From: Dickeya lacustris
Lineage (GTDB): Bacteria; Pseudomonadota; Gammaproteobacteria; Enterobacterales; Enterobacteriaceae
Assembly (NCBI RefSeq): GCF_029635795.1
Contig: NZ_CP114280.1
Span: 2,852,001-2,916,000, forward strand
Length of the DNA stretch: 64,000 nt
Direction of reading: 5' to 3'
A model generated the notes under the pieces. The model was given only the letters and a program-made list of their open reading frames with translations. It was not told the origin of the DNA and ran no database searches. Shown piece by piece: positions 45,721 to 56,286 of the stretch (its first letter is position 1; each line of letters opens with the position of its first letter). The position numbers were made by a program, and so were the translations under genes.

Positions 45721-47154
45721 ATGCGGGTATTACATGTGTGTTCAGAGCTGTTCCCTTTGCTGAAAACCGGGGGACTGGCGGATGTGGTCGGGGCGTTGCC
45801 TGCGGCACAAATCGAAGCGGGGATGGACGTACGGGTGTTGTTGCCAGCATTTCCCGACCTGAAAAAAGGCATTCCCGATACGCAGATTGTGCGCGAACTG
45901 GAGACGTTTGGCGGGCGGGTGACGCTGCGTTACGGCCATTATAACGGCGTCGGTATCTATCTTATCGATGTGCCGCACTTGTATGAGCGAGCGGGCAGCC
46001 CGTATCACGACACGTCAATGTTTGCCTATGCCGATAACTTTCTGCGCTTTGGCTTGCTGGGGTGGATGGGCGCGGAAATGGCAAGCGGCGTCGATCCGTT
46101 TTGGCGGCCGGATATTGTGCATGCGCACGACTGGCATGCCGGGCTTGCCTGCGCGTATCTGGCGGCGAAAGGACGACCGGCTAAATCGGTATTTACCGTA
46201 CATAATCTGGCTTATCAGGGGCTGTTTGACGCCCATCACATGAGCGACCTGCGGCTGCCGCCGGAATATTTCAACATGTATGGCCTGGAGTTCCATGGCC
46301 AGATTTCCTACCTCAAAGCCGGGCTGTATTACGCTGACCATATCACCACCGTCAGCCCGACCTACGCCCACGAGATAACGCAGCCGGAATTTGGCTACGG
46401 GCTGGAGGGGCTATTGAAGGTGCGGGAAGAGGCGGGCCGCCTGTCCGGTATTCTCAACGGCGTGGATGATGCGGTCTGGAACCCGGCGCAGGACGTGCTG
46501 CTCACGGCGACCTACAGCCGCGATGAGCTGGCGCGTAAAGCAGAGAACAAGCGTCATCTGCAAACCGCGATGGGGCTTAAAGTGGACGACCGCGTGCCGG
46601 TGTTTGCGATAGTCAGCCGCCTCACCAGTCAGAAAGGGCTGGATATTGCGTTGCAGGCGGTGCCGACGCTGCTCGAACAAGGCGGGCAACTGGTGGTATT
46701 AGGGGCAGGCGACGCCACGCTACAAGAAGGGTTTTTGGCGGCGGCGGCGGAATATCATGGTCGTGTCGGCGTGCAGATTGGTTATCACGAAGCGTTTTCG
46801 CACCGCATTATCGGCGGGGCGGACGTTATCATGGTGCCCAGCCGGTTCGAACCATGTGGGTTAACCCAGCTCTACGGCCTGAAATATGGCACGTTGCCGC
46901 TGGTCAGGCGTATCGGCGGGCTGGCCGATACCGTGGCAGACAGCTCGCTGGAAAACCTGGCCGATGGGCTGGCAAGCGGGTTTGTGTTTAGCGATTGCAA
47001 TGTGGCGTCGCTGTCACGGGCGATTCGTCGGGTGTTTGTGTTGTGGTCTCGTCCATCGCTATGGCGTTATGTGCAGCGCCAGGCGATGGCAATGGATTTC
47101 AGTTGGCAGGTTGCAGCCAAGGCTTATCGTGCGCTGTATCAACGTCTGTGGTAA
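45721..47154 (+). CDS. glgA: Glycogen synthase (ADP-glucose)
   Basis: A GT5 glycosyltransferase adding glucose from ADP-glucose to alpha-1,4-glucan ends. The ATG at 45721 ([20 protein letters not shown]) gives 477 residues, the E. coli length, and has gggag upstream; the frame extends to 45661 without support. KTGGL (about residue 15) binds ADP-glucose. The C-terminal domain holds [12 protein letters not shown] and the catalytic Glu region [20 protein letters not shown]. It is followed 24 bases on by glgP. Confidence 0.97.
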   Translation: MRVLHVCSELFPLLKTGGLADVVGALPAAQIEAGMDVRVLLPAFPDLKKGIPDTQIVRELETFGGRVTLRYGHYNGVGIYLIDVPHLYERAGSPYHDTSMFAYADNFLRFGLLGWMGAEMASGVDPFWRPDIVHAHDWHAGLACAYLAAKGRPAKSVFTVHNLAYQGLFDAHHMSDLRLPPEYFNMYGLEFHGQISYLKAGLYYADHITTVSPTYAHEITQPEFGYGLEGLLKVREEAGRLSGILNGVDDAVWNPAQDVLLTATYSRDELARKAENKRHLQTAMGLKVDDRVPVFAIVSRLTSQKGLDIALQAVPTLLEQGGQLVVLGAGDATLQEGFLAAAAEYHGRVGVQIGYHEAFSHRIIGGADVIMVPSRFEPCGLTQLYGLKYGTLPLVRRIGGLADTVADSSLENLADGLASGFVFSDCNVASLSRAIRRVFVLWSRPSLWRYVQRQAMAMDFSWQVAAKAYRALYQRLW

Positions 47155-47178
47155 TTCGCATCCATAGGGAATGAAATT

Positions 47179-49626
47179 ATGAATTCTCCGTTTACTTACA
47201 ATTCACCCACCCTCAGCGTTGATGCGCTGAAACACTCCATCGCCTATAAACTGATGTTTACCGTCGGTAAAGACCCCAGCATCGCCAGTAAACATGACTG
47301 GCTGAATGCGGCGGTATTGGCGGTGCGCGACCGCATGGTCGAGCGCTGGTTGCGTTCAAACCGCGCCCAATTGTCGCAGGATGTGCGACAGGTCTACTAC
47401 CTGTCGATGGAGTTTTTGATTGGCCGCACCCTGTCGAATGCGCTGCTGGCGATGGGCATGTACGATGACCTGAAAGTGGCGCTTGACGCCATGGGGCTTG
47501 ATCTCAACGAATTGCTTGAAGAAGAGGATGATCCGGCGCTGGGTAACGGCGGTCTGGGCCGACTGGCGGCCTGCTTCCTCGACTCGCTCGCTACCATGGC
47601 GCTGCCGGGGCGCGGTTACGGCATTCGCTATGAATACGGCATGTTTCGCCAGAACATCATCGATGGCCGTCAGGCCGAGTCGCCGGATTACTGGCTGGAG
47701 TATGGCAACCCGTGGGAGTTCCCGCGCCATAGCACCCGCTACAAAGTGCGTTTTGGCGGTCGTATTCAGCAAGAGGGCAGTAAAACCCGCTGGGTGGAAA
47801 CCGAAGAGATCATCGCCTGCGCGTATGATCAAATTATCCCCGGTTTTGATACCGATGCCACCAACACGCTGCGGCTGTGGGCGGCGCAGGCCAGTAACGA
47901 AATTAACCTCGGTAAGTTTAACCAGGGCGATTACTTCGCGGCGGTAGAAGACAAAAACCACTCAGAGAACGTGTCGCGCGTGCTCTACCCGGATGACTCA
48001 ACCTATTCGGGCCGTGAACTGCGTTTGCGTCAGGAGTATTTTCTGGTGTCGGCCACGGTGCAGGATATCCTGAGCCGCCACTGGATGATGCACAAAACCT
48101 ACAGCAATCTGGCGGAAAAATTCGCCATCCACCTGAATGACACCCACCCGGTGCTGGCCATCCCGGAATTGATGCGCCTGTTGATTGACGAGCATAAATT
48201 CAAATGGGACGTCGCCTGGGATGTGGTGACGCGAGTGTTCTCTTACACTAACCACACCTTGATGGGCGAAGCGCTGGAAACCTGGCCGGTTGATATGATG
48301 GGTAAAATTCTGCCGCGCCATTTACAGCTGATTTTTGAGATTAACGAGCGTTTTCTGGAGGATGTGCAAGAGCGTTTCCCGAATGAGCCTGACCTGCTAA
48401 AACGGGTGTCGGTGGTTGACGAAGAGCATGGGCGCAAGGTGCGCATGGCGTGGCTGGCGGTGATTTGTAGCCACAAGGTCAATGGGGTGTCGCAACTGCA
48501 TACCGATTTGATGGTGCAATCGCTGTTTGCCGACTTCGCGCGTATTTATCCTGAGCGTTTCTGTAATAAAACCAACGGGGTCACGCCGCGACGCTGGCTG
48601 GCGCTGGCGAATCCGTCGCTGTCAAAAGTGCTGGATGATACGATTGGCAAAACCTGGCGCACGGATTTAGGTCAACTGGAAGAACTGAAGCAGCACGTTG
48701 ATTTCCCCTCGTTTTTGCAAAAAGTCCGCAGTGCCAAACGGGAAAACAAACGGCGGCTGGCGCTCTATATCGCCCAGCATCTTGATATCGTGGTTGACCC
48801 GAATGCGCTGTTTGATGTGCAAATCAAGCGTATCCACGAGTACAAACGGCAGTTGCTCAACGTGTTGCACCTGATAACGCTGTATAACCGCATCAAAGAT
48901 GACCCGGATCTCGATCGTGTGCCGCGTGTCGCTATTTTTGCTGGTAAAGCGGCTTCGGCCTATTACATGGCCAAACACATCATTCACCTGATTAACGATG
49001 TCGCCAAAGTGGTGAACAACGATCCGGCGGTGAAAGATAAGCTGAAGATTGTGTTTATTCCCAACTATGGTGTGAGCCTGGCGCAGATAATTATTCCTGC
49101 CGCCGATCTCTCCGAGCAGATTTCACTGGCGGGCACCGAAGCTTCCGGCACCAGTAATATGAAGTTCGCCATCAATGGCGCGCTGACTATCGGTACGCTT
49201 GACGGCGCGAACGTGGAGATGCGCGAACGGGTAGGGGATGACAACATCTTTATCTTCGGTAATACCACCGAGCAGGTAGAGGCGCTACGACGCAGTGGTT
49301 ATAACCCGCGCGAATTCTACAATCAGGATGAGGAACTGCACCGGGTATTGACGCAAATCGCCACCGGCGCGTTCAGCCCGGATGAGCCGGGGCGCTACGC
49401 CGACCTGTTTGACTCGCTGGTTAATTTCGGCGACCACTACCAGTTGCTGGCGGATTATCGCAGTTATGTGGATACCCATGACAAAGTGGACGATGTTTAC
49501 CGCGATGAGGACGAATGGACGCGCCGCACGCTGCACAATATCGCCAATATGGGCTATTTCTCTTCTGACCGCACCATTCAGGAGTACGCCGACGAGATTT
49601 GGCACATCAAGCCGATACGGTTGTAG
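47179..49626 (+). CDS. glgP: Glycogen phosphorylase GlgP
   Basis: GlgP releases glucose-1-phosphate from glycogen chain ends. The 815 residues match E. coli length and structure: [20 protein letters not shown] (about residues 113-132), [14 protein letters not shown], and the pyridoxal-phosphate Lys in [18 protein letters not shown] (about residue 660). It closes the glgBXCAP operon, which ends at a bidirectional terminator shared with glpD. Confidence 0.97.
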   Translation: MNSPFTYNSPTLSVDALKHSIAYKLMFTVGKDPSIASKHDWLNAAVLAVRDRMVERWLRSNRAQLSQDVRQVYYLSMEFLIGRTLSNALLAMGMYDDLKVALDAMGLDLNELLEEEDDPALGNGGLGRLAACFLDSLATMALPGRGYGIRYEYGMFRQNIIDGRQAESPDYWLEYGNPWEFPRHSTRYKVRFGGRIQQEGSKTRWVETEEIIACAYDQIIPGFDTDATNTLRLWAAQASNEINLGKFNQGDYFAAVEDKNHSENVSRVLYPDDSTYSGRELRLRQEYFLVSATVQDILSRHWMMHKTYSNLAEKFAIHLNDTHPVLAIPELMRLLIDEHKFKWDVAWDVVTRVFSYTNHTLMGEALETWPVDMMGKILPRHLQLIFEINERFLEDVQERFPNEPDLLKRVSVVDEEHGRKVRMAWLAVICSHKVNGVSQLHTDLMVQSLFADFARIYPERFCNKTNGVTPRRWLALANPSLSKVLDDTIGKTWRTDLGQLEELKQHVDFPSFLQKVRSAKRENKRRLALYIAQHLDIVVDPNALFDVQIKRIHEYKRQLLNVLHLITLYNRIKDDPDLDRVPRVAIFAGKAASAYYMAKHIIHLINDVAKVVNNDPAVKDKLKIVFIPNYGVSLAQIIIPAADLSEQISLAGTEASGTSNMKFAINGALTIGTLDGANVEMRERVGDDNIFIFGNTTEQVEALRRSGYNPREFYNQDEELHRVLTQIATGAFSPDEPGRYADLFDSLVNFGDHYQLLADYRSYVDTHDKVDDVYRDEDEWTRRTLHNIANMGYFSSDRTIQEYADEIWHIKPIRL

Positions 49627-49642
49627 CCGGGTAGGTTCGGAG

Positions 49643-49689
49643 TGCTAAAAAAATCCCCCCGCAGGCTGATGGCCTGCCGGGGGGATTTT
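49643..49689. terminator. Bidirectional terminator between glgP and glpD
   Basis: aaaatccccccgcaggc pairs with gcctgc-c-ggggggatttt (one bulged C) around a five-base loop, flanked by A on one side and T on the other. It serves the convergent glgP and glpD transcripts. Confidence 0.9.
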
Positions 49690-49709
49690 CACTTTCGTTA
49701 GGTTATACG

Positions 49710-51209
49710 TTAACCTGCTGCGGCGAGCTTATGGCGATAGTCCGCAAGCCAGGCGGCAACGCGCTGGCGCTGTTCGTTATCGAGCAGCATACCCAGCTTG
49801 GTACGACGCCAGATAACGTCGTCGAGTTCGACGGCCCATTCGTTTTCGACCAGATAACGCAGCTCCGCTTCATACAGCGAATGGCCGAAATGTTCACCCA
49901 GATCGCCCGCGCCCTGTACGTTTGCGAGAATTTTCTCACTTTGGCTGCCGTAAGTCCGGCTGTAGCGGCGCGCCAGCGCTTCCGGCAGGTTATGGCGGCG
50001 GCGTAAGGTGGCGGCGTAATCATCGCGCGTGCCGCTGATATCACCACCCGGTAACACGGCGTTGCGTGTCCAGGCTTGTCCGGCCTGCGGATAGTATTTC
50101 AGTAATTTCTCCAGCGCATGTTCCGCCAGCTTACGATAGGTGGTGAGTTTGCCGCCAAATACCGACAGCAGCGGCGTTTTGCCATTATCGTCCGCCACTG
50201 ACAGGGTGTAATCGCGGGTGATAGCCTGCGGCGAGTCAGACTCGTCATCACACAGCGGACGTACACCGGCATAGCTCCAGACGATATCGTCGCGCGTCAG
50301 CTGTTTCTTGAAGTGATCGTTATACACATCAAGCAGATAGCGCATCTCGTTATCATCAATTTTCACCTCGCGCGGGTCGCCTTTGTATTCCACATCGGTC
50401 GTGCCGATGATGGAGAAGTCGTCCTGCCACGGAATGACGAACACAATGCGATGGTCTTTGTTTTGCAGGATATAAGCCTGTTCTTCATGATGCACGCGCG
50501 GCACCACGATGTGGCTGCCTTTAATCAGGCGGATGCCATAAGGCGACGGCAGTTGCAGCCCGTCATCAAAGAACTGGCGTACCCACGGGCCGGTGGCGTT
50601 GACCAGCCCCTTGGCCTGCCAGCGGTGGGTTTCGCCACTGAGCGTGTCTTGCGCTTCGACCACCCACAGGCCATTTTCCCGGTGGGCGCGCGTTACGTTC
50701 ATGCGTGTTTTCACCTCGCCGCCACGACGCACCACTTCCTGGGCGTTGAGCACCACCAGACGGGCATCGTCCACCCAACAGTCGGAATATTCGAAACCGC
50801 GCGTCAATTCTGGTTTCAGCACCGATTCGCGGCCAAATTTCAAGCCGTGGCTGGACGGCAGGCTGACGCGCTTACCGAGGTGGTCATACATAAACAGGCC
50901 CGCGCGGATCATCCAGGCCGGACGCAGGTGCGGTTGGTGCGGCAGACGAAAGCGCATCGGGAAAATAATGTGCGGAGCCATTTTCAGCAGCACTTCACGC
51001 TCGGAGAGCGCTTCGCCGACCAGACGAAACTCATAGTGTTCCAGGTAGCGCAGGCCACCGTGGATCAGTTTAGAACTGGCGGAAGAGGTGGCGCTGGCTA
51101 AGTCCTGCGCTTCGAGCAATAGCACCGACAAGCCACGTCCGGCGGCATCTGCTGCGATACCTGCGCCGTTAATGCCTCCGCCGATCACGATAAGATCTTT
51201 GGTTTCCAC
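49710..51209 (-). CDS. glpD: Aerobic glycerol-3-phosphate dehydrogenase
   Basis: A membrane-associated homodimeric flavoenzyme that oxidises glycerol-3-phosphate to dihydroxyacetone phosphate and feeds ubiquinone. The 499 residues start with the FAD fold DLIVIGGGINGAGIAADAAG, followed by TSSASSKLIHGGLRYLEHYE. Later motifs include GTTDVEYKGDP and the substrate-region Arg in YAGVRPL. Two tandem GlpR operators lie upstream. It is divergent from glpEGR, as in E. coli. Confidence 0.97.
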   Translation of the reverse strand: METKDLIVIGGGINGAGIAADAAGRGLSVLLLEAQDLASATSSASSKLIHGGLRYLEHYEFRLVGEALSEREVLLKMAPHIIFPMRFRLPHQPHLRPAWMIRAGLFMYDHLGKRVSLPSSHGLKFGRESVLKPELTRGFEYSDCWVDDARLVVLNAQEVVRRGGEVKTRMNVTRAHRENGLWVVEAQDTLSGETHRWQAKGLVNATGPWVRQFFDDGLQLPSPYGIRLIKGSHIVVPRVHHEEQAYILQNKDHRIVFVIPWQDDFSIIGTTDVEYKGDPREVKIDDNEMRYLLDVYNDHFKKQLTRDDIVWSYAGVRPLCDDESDSPQAITRDYTLSVADDNGKTPLLSVFGGKLTTYRKLAEHALEKLLKYYPQAGQAWTRNAVLPGGDISGTRDDYAATLRRRHNLPEALARRYSRTYGSQSEKILANVQGAGDLGEHFGHSLYEAELRYLVENEWAVELDDVIWRRTKLGMLLDNEQRQRVAAWLADYRHKLAAAG

Positions 51210-51257
51210 GTTGTTTCCTCCGCCACATCAAAAGCTGTAATAGTCATTAAACGCGAT

Positions 51258-51299
51258 AATGTTCGTTTTCGCTCATTATAGTAATCGAAAACAAACATG
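51258..51299. promoter_or_regulatory. Tandem GlpR operators upstream of glpD
   Basis: aatgttcgttttcgctcatt (51258-51277) matches the GlpR palindrome, and a weaker copy (TCG-AAAA-CAAACAT core) occupies 51280-51299. The 22-base spacing places them on the same helix face. They are 50-90 bases before glpD. The rest of 51300-51635, toward glpE, shows no further gene. Confidence 0.78.
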
Positions 51300-51635
51300 T
51301 TAGCCAAGCGTTAACCAATTAAAAACATTCGTGCGTGTTTTTTGCGTGATACGGATAACAGTTTTCCTGACCGATTTGACCAATAAATGACAGGTTTAAT
51401 CCCGCTCTTTTTTTAGGGGTAATGCCCGTAGCGTCAATGCTCTGTCATTGATCTGTCATGACACGCCCGGCAGGGGACGCGGAAAAGTTGATGCAGAAAA
51501 GTAGCCATACGGCGGGCTCCGCGCTTACAATTCAATAACAATCAACGCCGTGGTCATCATGCCGTCATCTTCGTTAGCGCTAATTTGCGCCGGGTGGCGT
51601 CAGTGGCTAGGTATCAACACATCATGAGGCCGTTC

Positions 51636-51956
51636 ATGGAGCAGTTTGAAGCAATCGATGTCGAGCAAGCCTATCAACGCTGGCAACAGGGCAGTGTGCT
51701 GGTCGATATCCGCGATCCGCAGAGTTTCGCCGGTGCGCATGTGCCGGGTTCTACGCATCTTACCAATGAAACGCTGGCCGATTTTGTACGCGGGGCAGAT
51801 TTTGAGCAGCCGGTCATGGTGATGTGCTATCACGGAATTAGTAGCCGTAACGCCGCCAATTATTTGATTAGCCTTGGATTTGAGGCCGTTTATAGCGTTG
51901 ATGGCGGGTTCGACGCCTGGCAGAAGCGTTTTCCGCAGGATGTCGCACAGGCGTAG
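51636..51956 (+). CDS. glpE: Thiosulfate sulfurtransferase GlpE
   Basis: A single-domain rhodanese of 106 residues that moves sulfur from thiosulfate to cyanide or thioredoxin. The active-site loop is [12 protein letters not shown] with the catalytic Cys at about residue 65, and the rhodanese signature [17 protein letters not shown] lies near residue 24. The ATG at 51636 matches the E. coli start; the open frame from 51585 lacks a ribosome site. It heads the glpEGR group. Confidence 0.93.
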   Translation: MEQFEAIDVEQAYQRWQQGSVLVDIRDPQSFAGAHVPGSTHLTNETLADFVRGADFEQPVMVMCYHGISSRNAANYLISLGFEAVYSVDGGFDAWQKRFPQDVAQA

Positions 51957-52146
51957 CGTTTACGCCACCGCATCAGCAAAAGGCTGTCGCGACGTGTCAG
52001 GGGTGTGAAACCCCTCACATGAATGCAGCAAGAGCGTGGGGAATCTCGGGTGTGGCGCTGCGCATGCGGCGATAAATGTTTTAGAATCGGTCACATACAT
52101 GTAAGCCACCTTGATTGTTAGGTGCGCACAGTCTAAGGCAGGTGCC

Positions 52147-52962
52147 ATGATCCGAATCGTTACGCTCTCAAATCCGCGTTTGGCGCAGGCATTTGTTGAC
52201 TATATGCACACGCATCGAGTGCGACTGGTGATTCGCCTCAATGAAGATGAGGTCGATATCTGGCTGCCGGACGACAGCGCTTTTGACCGGGTACAGCAAG
52301 AACTGGCGCGTTTTTTACAAGAGCCCGGGCATGCGCGTTATCAAGCCGCCAGCTGGCAAACCGGCACCACGGAAAGCGGGCTGCGCTATCACTCTTTTTC
52401 GTATTTGCACACCTTGCGCCAGCGAGCAGGGCCGCTGACGCTCGGGGTGATGGCGGTGACGGTTGTGGTGTATCTGTTGATGCAGCTCTATGGCGTTGAG
52501 CGCGTGATGGGGCGGCTGGCGTTCCCTGACCACGGGCAAACGCTACAGCTGTGGCGCTGGTTTAGCCACGCGTTACTGCATTTTTCGCTGTTGCATTTAC
52601 TCTTTAACCTCATGTGGTGGTGGTATCTTGGCGGCCCGGTTGAGCGGTTTTTGGGTACCCGGCGACTGTGCGTCATATTATTGCTGGCAGCGGCCATTAG
52701 CGGGGCGGTGCAGGCCTGGTTTAGCGGTATCTATTTTGGCGGTTTGTCGGGCGTGGTGTATGCCTTGATGGGGTATGTCTGGCTCTATGGCGAACGCAAC
52801 CCGCAGGGGCCGCTGCATTTACCGCGTGGCGTGATGGTCTTTGCGCTGGTGTGGCTGATAGCCGGGTATTTCGATGTATTGGGGATGTCTATTGCTAACG
52901 CCGCGCACGTTGCCGGGCTGGTGATAGGATTATTGATGGCCTGGCGCAATACCCGCAGTTAA
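52147..52962 (+). CDS. glpG: Rhomboid intramembrane protease GlpG
   Basis: A serine protease that cleaves within the membrane. The 271 residues have a cytoplasmic N-terminal domain (about residues 1-90) and six helices. The catalytic dyad is visible: Ser in [16 protein letters not shown] and His in [13 protein letters not shown]. The [18 protein letters not shown] stretch provides the oxyanion His and Asn. The ATG at 52147 gives a length near the E. coli 276. It follows glpE by 190 bases. Confidence 0.95.
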   Translation: MIRIVTLSNPRLAQAFVDYMHTHRVRLVIRLNEDEVDIWLPDDSAFDRVQQELARFLQEPGHARYQAASWQTGTTESGLRYHSFSYLHTLRQRAGPLTLGVMAVTVVVYLLMQLYGVERVMGRLAFPDHGQTLQLWRWFSHALLHFSLLHLLFNLMWWWYLGGPVERFLGTRRLCVILLLAAAISGAVQAWFSGIYFGGLSGVVYALMGYVWLYGERNPQGPLHLPRGVMVFALVWLIAGYFDVLGMSIANAAHVAGLVIGLLMAWRNTRS

Positions 52963-53055
52963 CCGCACGGCGCTGATGCGCGCCTGCGCACATATGGCAG
53001 GAATAGGGTTTGTGATTGACCGACATAACGCATGCCGGTATTTGAGGGGAATAAT

Positions 53056-53814
53056 GTGAAGCAAACGCAGCGGCACGACGCCATTATTGAACTGGTGCGT
53101 CGGCAAGGGTATGTCAGTACCGAAGAGTTGGTTGAACATTTTGCGGTCAGCCCGCAGACCATTCGCCGTGACTTAAACGATCTGGCAGAACAAAACAAGA
53201 TTCACCGCCATCACGGGGGCGCGGCTTTGCCCTCCAGCTCCGTCAATACCGCCTATCATGACAGGAAGATGATGTGGTCGGATGAAAAAGCCCGGATTGC
53301 GAGACAAGTCGCCAGCCAAATCCCCGATGGTGCTACGCTGTTTATTGATATTGGTACAACGCCGGAAGCCGTCGCCCACGCGCTGATGAACCATAAGGAA
53401 TTACGAGTTGTCACCAATAACCTGAATGTTGCAACGTTATTGACGGCCAAAGAGGATTTCCGCCTGATTCTGGCCGGCGGCGAGGTACGCAGCCGTGACG
53501 GCGGTATTATTGGCGAAGCCACGCTGGACTTTATTTCTCAGTTTCGGCTGGATTTTGGCATTTTGGGTATCAGCGGTATTGATATGGATGGTTCATTGCT
53601 GGAGTTTGACTATCACGAAGTGCGAACCAAGCGAGCCATTATCGAAAACTCACGCTGTGTGATGCTGGTGACAGACCACTCCAAATTTGGCCGTAACGCG
53701 ATGGTTAATTTGGGGAATATGGACTTGATCGACTATCTTTTTACCGATCAGTTACCGCCACCCAGTGTGCTGAAGATTATCGAACAACATAAGGTACAGT
53801 TGGAGTTGTGCTGA
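53056..53814 (+). CDS. glpR: Glycerol-3-phosphate regulon repressor GlpR
   Basis: A DeoR-family repressor of glp genes, released by glycerol-3-phosphate. The GTG at 53056 has gagggga upstream and yields 252 residues, the standard length; an ATG at 53032 is the alternative. The helix-turn-helix is GYVSTEELVEHFAVSPQTIR (about residues 16-35), followed by RHHGGAALPSSSVNT. The effector domain holds LFIDIGTTPEAVAHAL and the end VQLELC. malP starts 45 bases after its stop. Confidence 0.95.
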   Translation: MKQTQRHDAIIELVRRQGYVSTEELVEHFAVSPQTIRRDLNDLAEQNKIHRHHGGAALPSSSVNTAYHDRKMMWSDEKARIARQVASQIPDGATLFIDIGTTPEAVAHALMNHKELRVVTNNLNVATLLTAKEDFRLILAGGEVRSRDGGIIGEATLDFISQFRLDFGILGISGIDMDGSLLEFDYHEVRTKRAIIENSRCVMLVTDHSKFGRNAMVNLGNMDLIDYLFTDQLPPPSVLKIIEQHKVQLELC

Positions 53815-53859
53815 TCCCGACCGTGCCTTTTTCCATCACCGATACAGGAGAGAGGCACG

Positions 53860-56274
53860 ATGTCATCACCCTTCGATTCTTCCCGCTTTGCCGCTGCATT
53901 GCAGCGCCAGTTACTGGCCAGTGCCATGCCGTCGCTACAGGCGCTGTCGCTGCGCCAGTGCTGGCAGTTTGTGAGTGTTGCGCTGGCAGAGCAGCTTGAT
54001 GTACTGACCGCCTCCCGTCGCTCTCCGCTATCGCCTGTGGCTGGCGTGCGCCACGTCAATTACCTCTCAATGGAGTTTTTACCGGGGCGGCTGACGGGGA
54101 ATAATTTGCTTAACCTCGGCTGGTATGAGGCGGTGGCGGACGTGCTGGCACAGCATGGGCTGGCGCTGAGTGATGTGCTGGAGCAGGAAACCGACCCGGC
54201 TTTAGGCAATGGTGGCTTAGGGCGGCTGGCGTCATGCTATCTCGATGCGATGGCGACCGCCGATCAGCCCGCGACGGGGTATGGCTTGCACTATCAATAT
54301 GGCCTGTTTCGCCAGTATTTTGATGCCAATCTACAGTGTGAGGCGGCAGACGACTGGCAGCGGGAGAGTTATCCCTGGTCGCGCCCGCGCCCTGAACGGG
54401 CGGTAGAAGTTGGCTTCGGTGGTGAAGTGGTGGTGCAGGCGGATGGCAGCGAACGCTGGATACCGGCGCACGTTGTGGTCGGCGAGGCCACGGATATCCC
54501 GGTGATGGGCTATCGCAATGGCGTGGTGCAACCTCTGCGGCTGTGGCAGGCGACGCACAGTGAACCTTTTTCACTGGCGGCATTTAATGACGGACATTAC
54601 CTGAAAGCGGAACAGCAGGGCATCGAGGCCGCCAGCCTGACGAAAGTGCTGTACCCGAATGATAATCACGCTGCGGGCAAAAAATTACGCCTGATGCAGC
54701 AGTATTTCCAGTGCGCTTGCTCAATGGCGGATATTTTCCGTCGCCATGAACGCGCGGGCCGGGAACTGGCTTCGCTGGCGGATTATGAAGTGGTGCAGTT
54801 AAATGATACGCACCCGACGCTCGCCATCCCGGAAACATTGCGCCTGCTGTTGGATGAATACGAAATGCCGTGGGATCAGGCTCTGGCATTGACGTCGCGG
54901 TTGTTTGCCTACACCAACCATACTCTGATGCCCGAAGCGCTGGAATGCTGGGACGAACGGCTGTTTGGCCGTTTGCTGCCGCGTCATCTGTCGATTATCA
55001 AAACCCTTAATGCGCAGTTGCGCCAGCAGGTTGAAGCGCGCTGGCCGGGTGATAAAAAGGTGTGGGCGCGGCTAGCGATTGTGTTTCGCCGTCAGGTCAG
55101 AATGGCCAATCTGTGCGTGGTGGTGTGCTTTGCCGTTAACGGCGTGGCGCAGATGCACTCGGATTTGATTGTGCGTGATTTGTTTCCTGAGTACCACCAA
55201 CTGTGGCCGACCAAATTTCACAATGTCACTAACGGCATCACCCCGCGCCGCTGGCTAAAACTGTGTAACCCCGCGCTCTCCGCCTTGATTAGCGAGACGC
55301 TCAATTGCGAATGGGAGCGTGACCTGCCACAGCTTGCAGCTCTGGCTCCCTATGCGCAAGACAGTGCGTTTCGCGCCCGTTATCGCCAGATAAAGCAGGA
55401 CAACAAAGTACAACTGACGCAGTTCTTGCAACGAGAATATGGTCTTCGTCTTGACCCGACGGCGCTGTTCGATGTGCAGATTAAACGTTTGCATGAATAC
55501 AAACGTCAGCACCTCAATTTACTCCATATTTTGTCGTTATATAAACGATTGTGCGCTAACCCCGGATTGGATATTGTGCCGCGCATTTTTCTCTTTGGCG
55601 CCAAGGCGGCACCGGGCTACGTGCTGGCGAAAAACATTATTTACGCCATTAATTGCGTGGCGGAACACATCAACCGGGATACGCGCGTGAACGATCGCCT
55701 GAAGGTTATTTTCCTGCCGGATTATCGTGTCTCTCTGGCCGAGCGCATTATTCCGGCGGCGGACGTATCAGAACAGATCTCCACGGCCGGTAAGGAGGCC
55801 TCCGGCACCGGGAACATGAAACTGGCGCTTAACGGCGCGTTGACGGTCGGTACGCTTGATGGGGCGAATGTGGAGATGGCGCAAGCCGCCGGAGCAGAAA
55901 ACCTGTTTATTTTCGGGCATACCATTGAGCAAGTAAAAGCGTTACAAGCTGGCGGCTATCAACCGCAGCAGATCCTTGATAAAGAACCGTTACTGGCAGC
56001 GGTGATTGACGAGCTGGCTGACGGGACATACAGCAATGGAGATAAAACCGCGTTCGCCCCGCTATTGGACAGTTTATTAAAACAGGGCGATCCCTATCTG
56101 GTAATGGCGGACTTTTCGCCCTATTGCCAGGCTCAACAGCGTGTGGATACGCTTTATCGTGAACCTGATGAATGGACGCGCCGCTGCATTTTGAATACCG
56201 CCCATATGGGGATATTCAGTGCCGATCGGGCAATTCATGATTATCAAAAACGCATCTGGACGGTGCGTGATTAA
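53860..56274 (+). CDS. malP: Maltodextrin phosphorylase
   Basis: MalP phosphorolyses linear maltodextrins to glucose-1-phosphate. The 804 residues parallel Glg[35 protein letters not shown] and the pyridoxal-phosphate site [20 protein letters not shown]. Lower similarity to GlgP and the following malQ identify it as MalP. The start has aggagag upstream, which lies in the loop of a cgtgcct/aggcacg stem (53822-53859). No MalT box is visible in the 45-base gap to glpR, and malT is not adjacent. Confidence 0.95.
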   Translation: MSSPFDSSRFAAALQRQLLASAMPSLQALSLRQCWQFVSVALAEQLDVLTASRRSPLSPVAGVRHVNYLSMEFLPGRLTGNNLLNLGWYEAVADVLAQHGLALSDVLEQETDPALGNGGLGRLASCYLDAMATADQPATGYGLHYQYGLFRQYFDANLQCEAADDWQRESYPWSRPRPERAVEVGFGGEVVVQADGSERWIPAHVVVGEATDIPVMGYRNGVVQPLRLWQATHSEPFSLAAFNDGHYLKAEQQGIEAASLTKVLYPNDNHAAGKKLRLMQQYFQCACSMADIFRRHERAGRELASLADYEVVQLNDTHPTLAIPETLRLLLDEYEMPWDQALALTSRLFAYTNHTLMPEALECWDERLFGRLLPRHLSIIKTLNAQLRQQVEARWPGDKKVWARLAIVFRRQVRMANLCVVVCFAVNGVAQMHSDLIVRDLFPEYHQLWPTKFHNVTNGITPRRWLKLCNPALSALISETLNCEWERDLPQLAALAPYAQDSAFRARYRQIKQDNKVQLTQFLQREYGLRLDPTALFDVQIKRLHEYKRQHLNLLHILSLYKRLCANPGLDIVPRIFLFGAKAAPGYVLAKNIIYAINCVAEHINRDTRVNDRLKVIFLPDYRVSLAERIIPAADVSEQISTAGKEASGTGNMKLALNGALTVGTLDGANVEMAQAAGAENLFIFGHTIEQVKALQAGGYQPQQILDKEPLLAAVIDELADGTYSNGDKTAFAPLLDSLLKQGDPYLVMADFSPYCQAQQRVDTLYREPDEWTRRCILNTAHMGIFSADRAIHDYQKRIWTVRD

Positions 56275-56286
56275 GGAATCAATACC

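Noticed and set aside
50313..51101. A 262-codon plus-strand frame opposite glpD
   Set aside because: Antisense shadow of glpD with no domain or ribosome site.
53032..53055. An upstream ATG start for glpR
   Set aside because: The GTG at 53056 has a better-placed ribosome site and gives the exact family N-terminus MKQTQRH.
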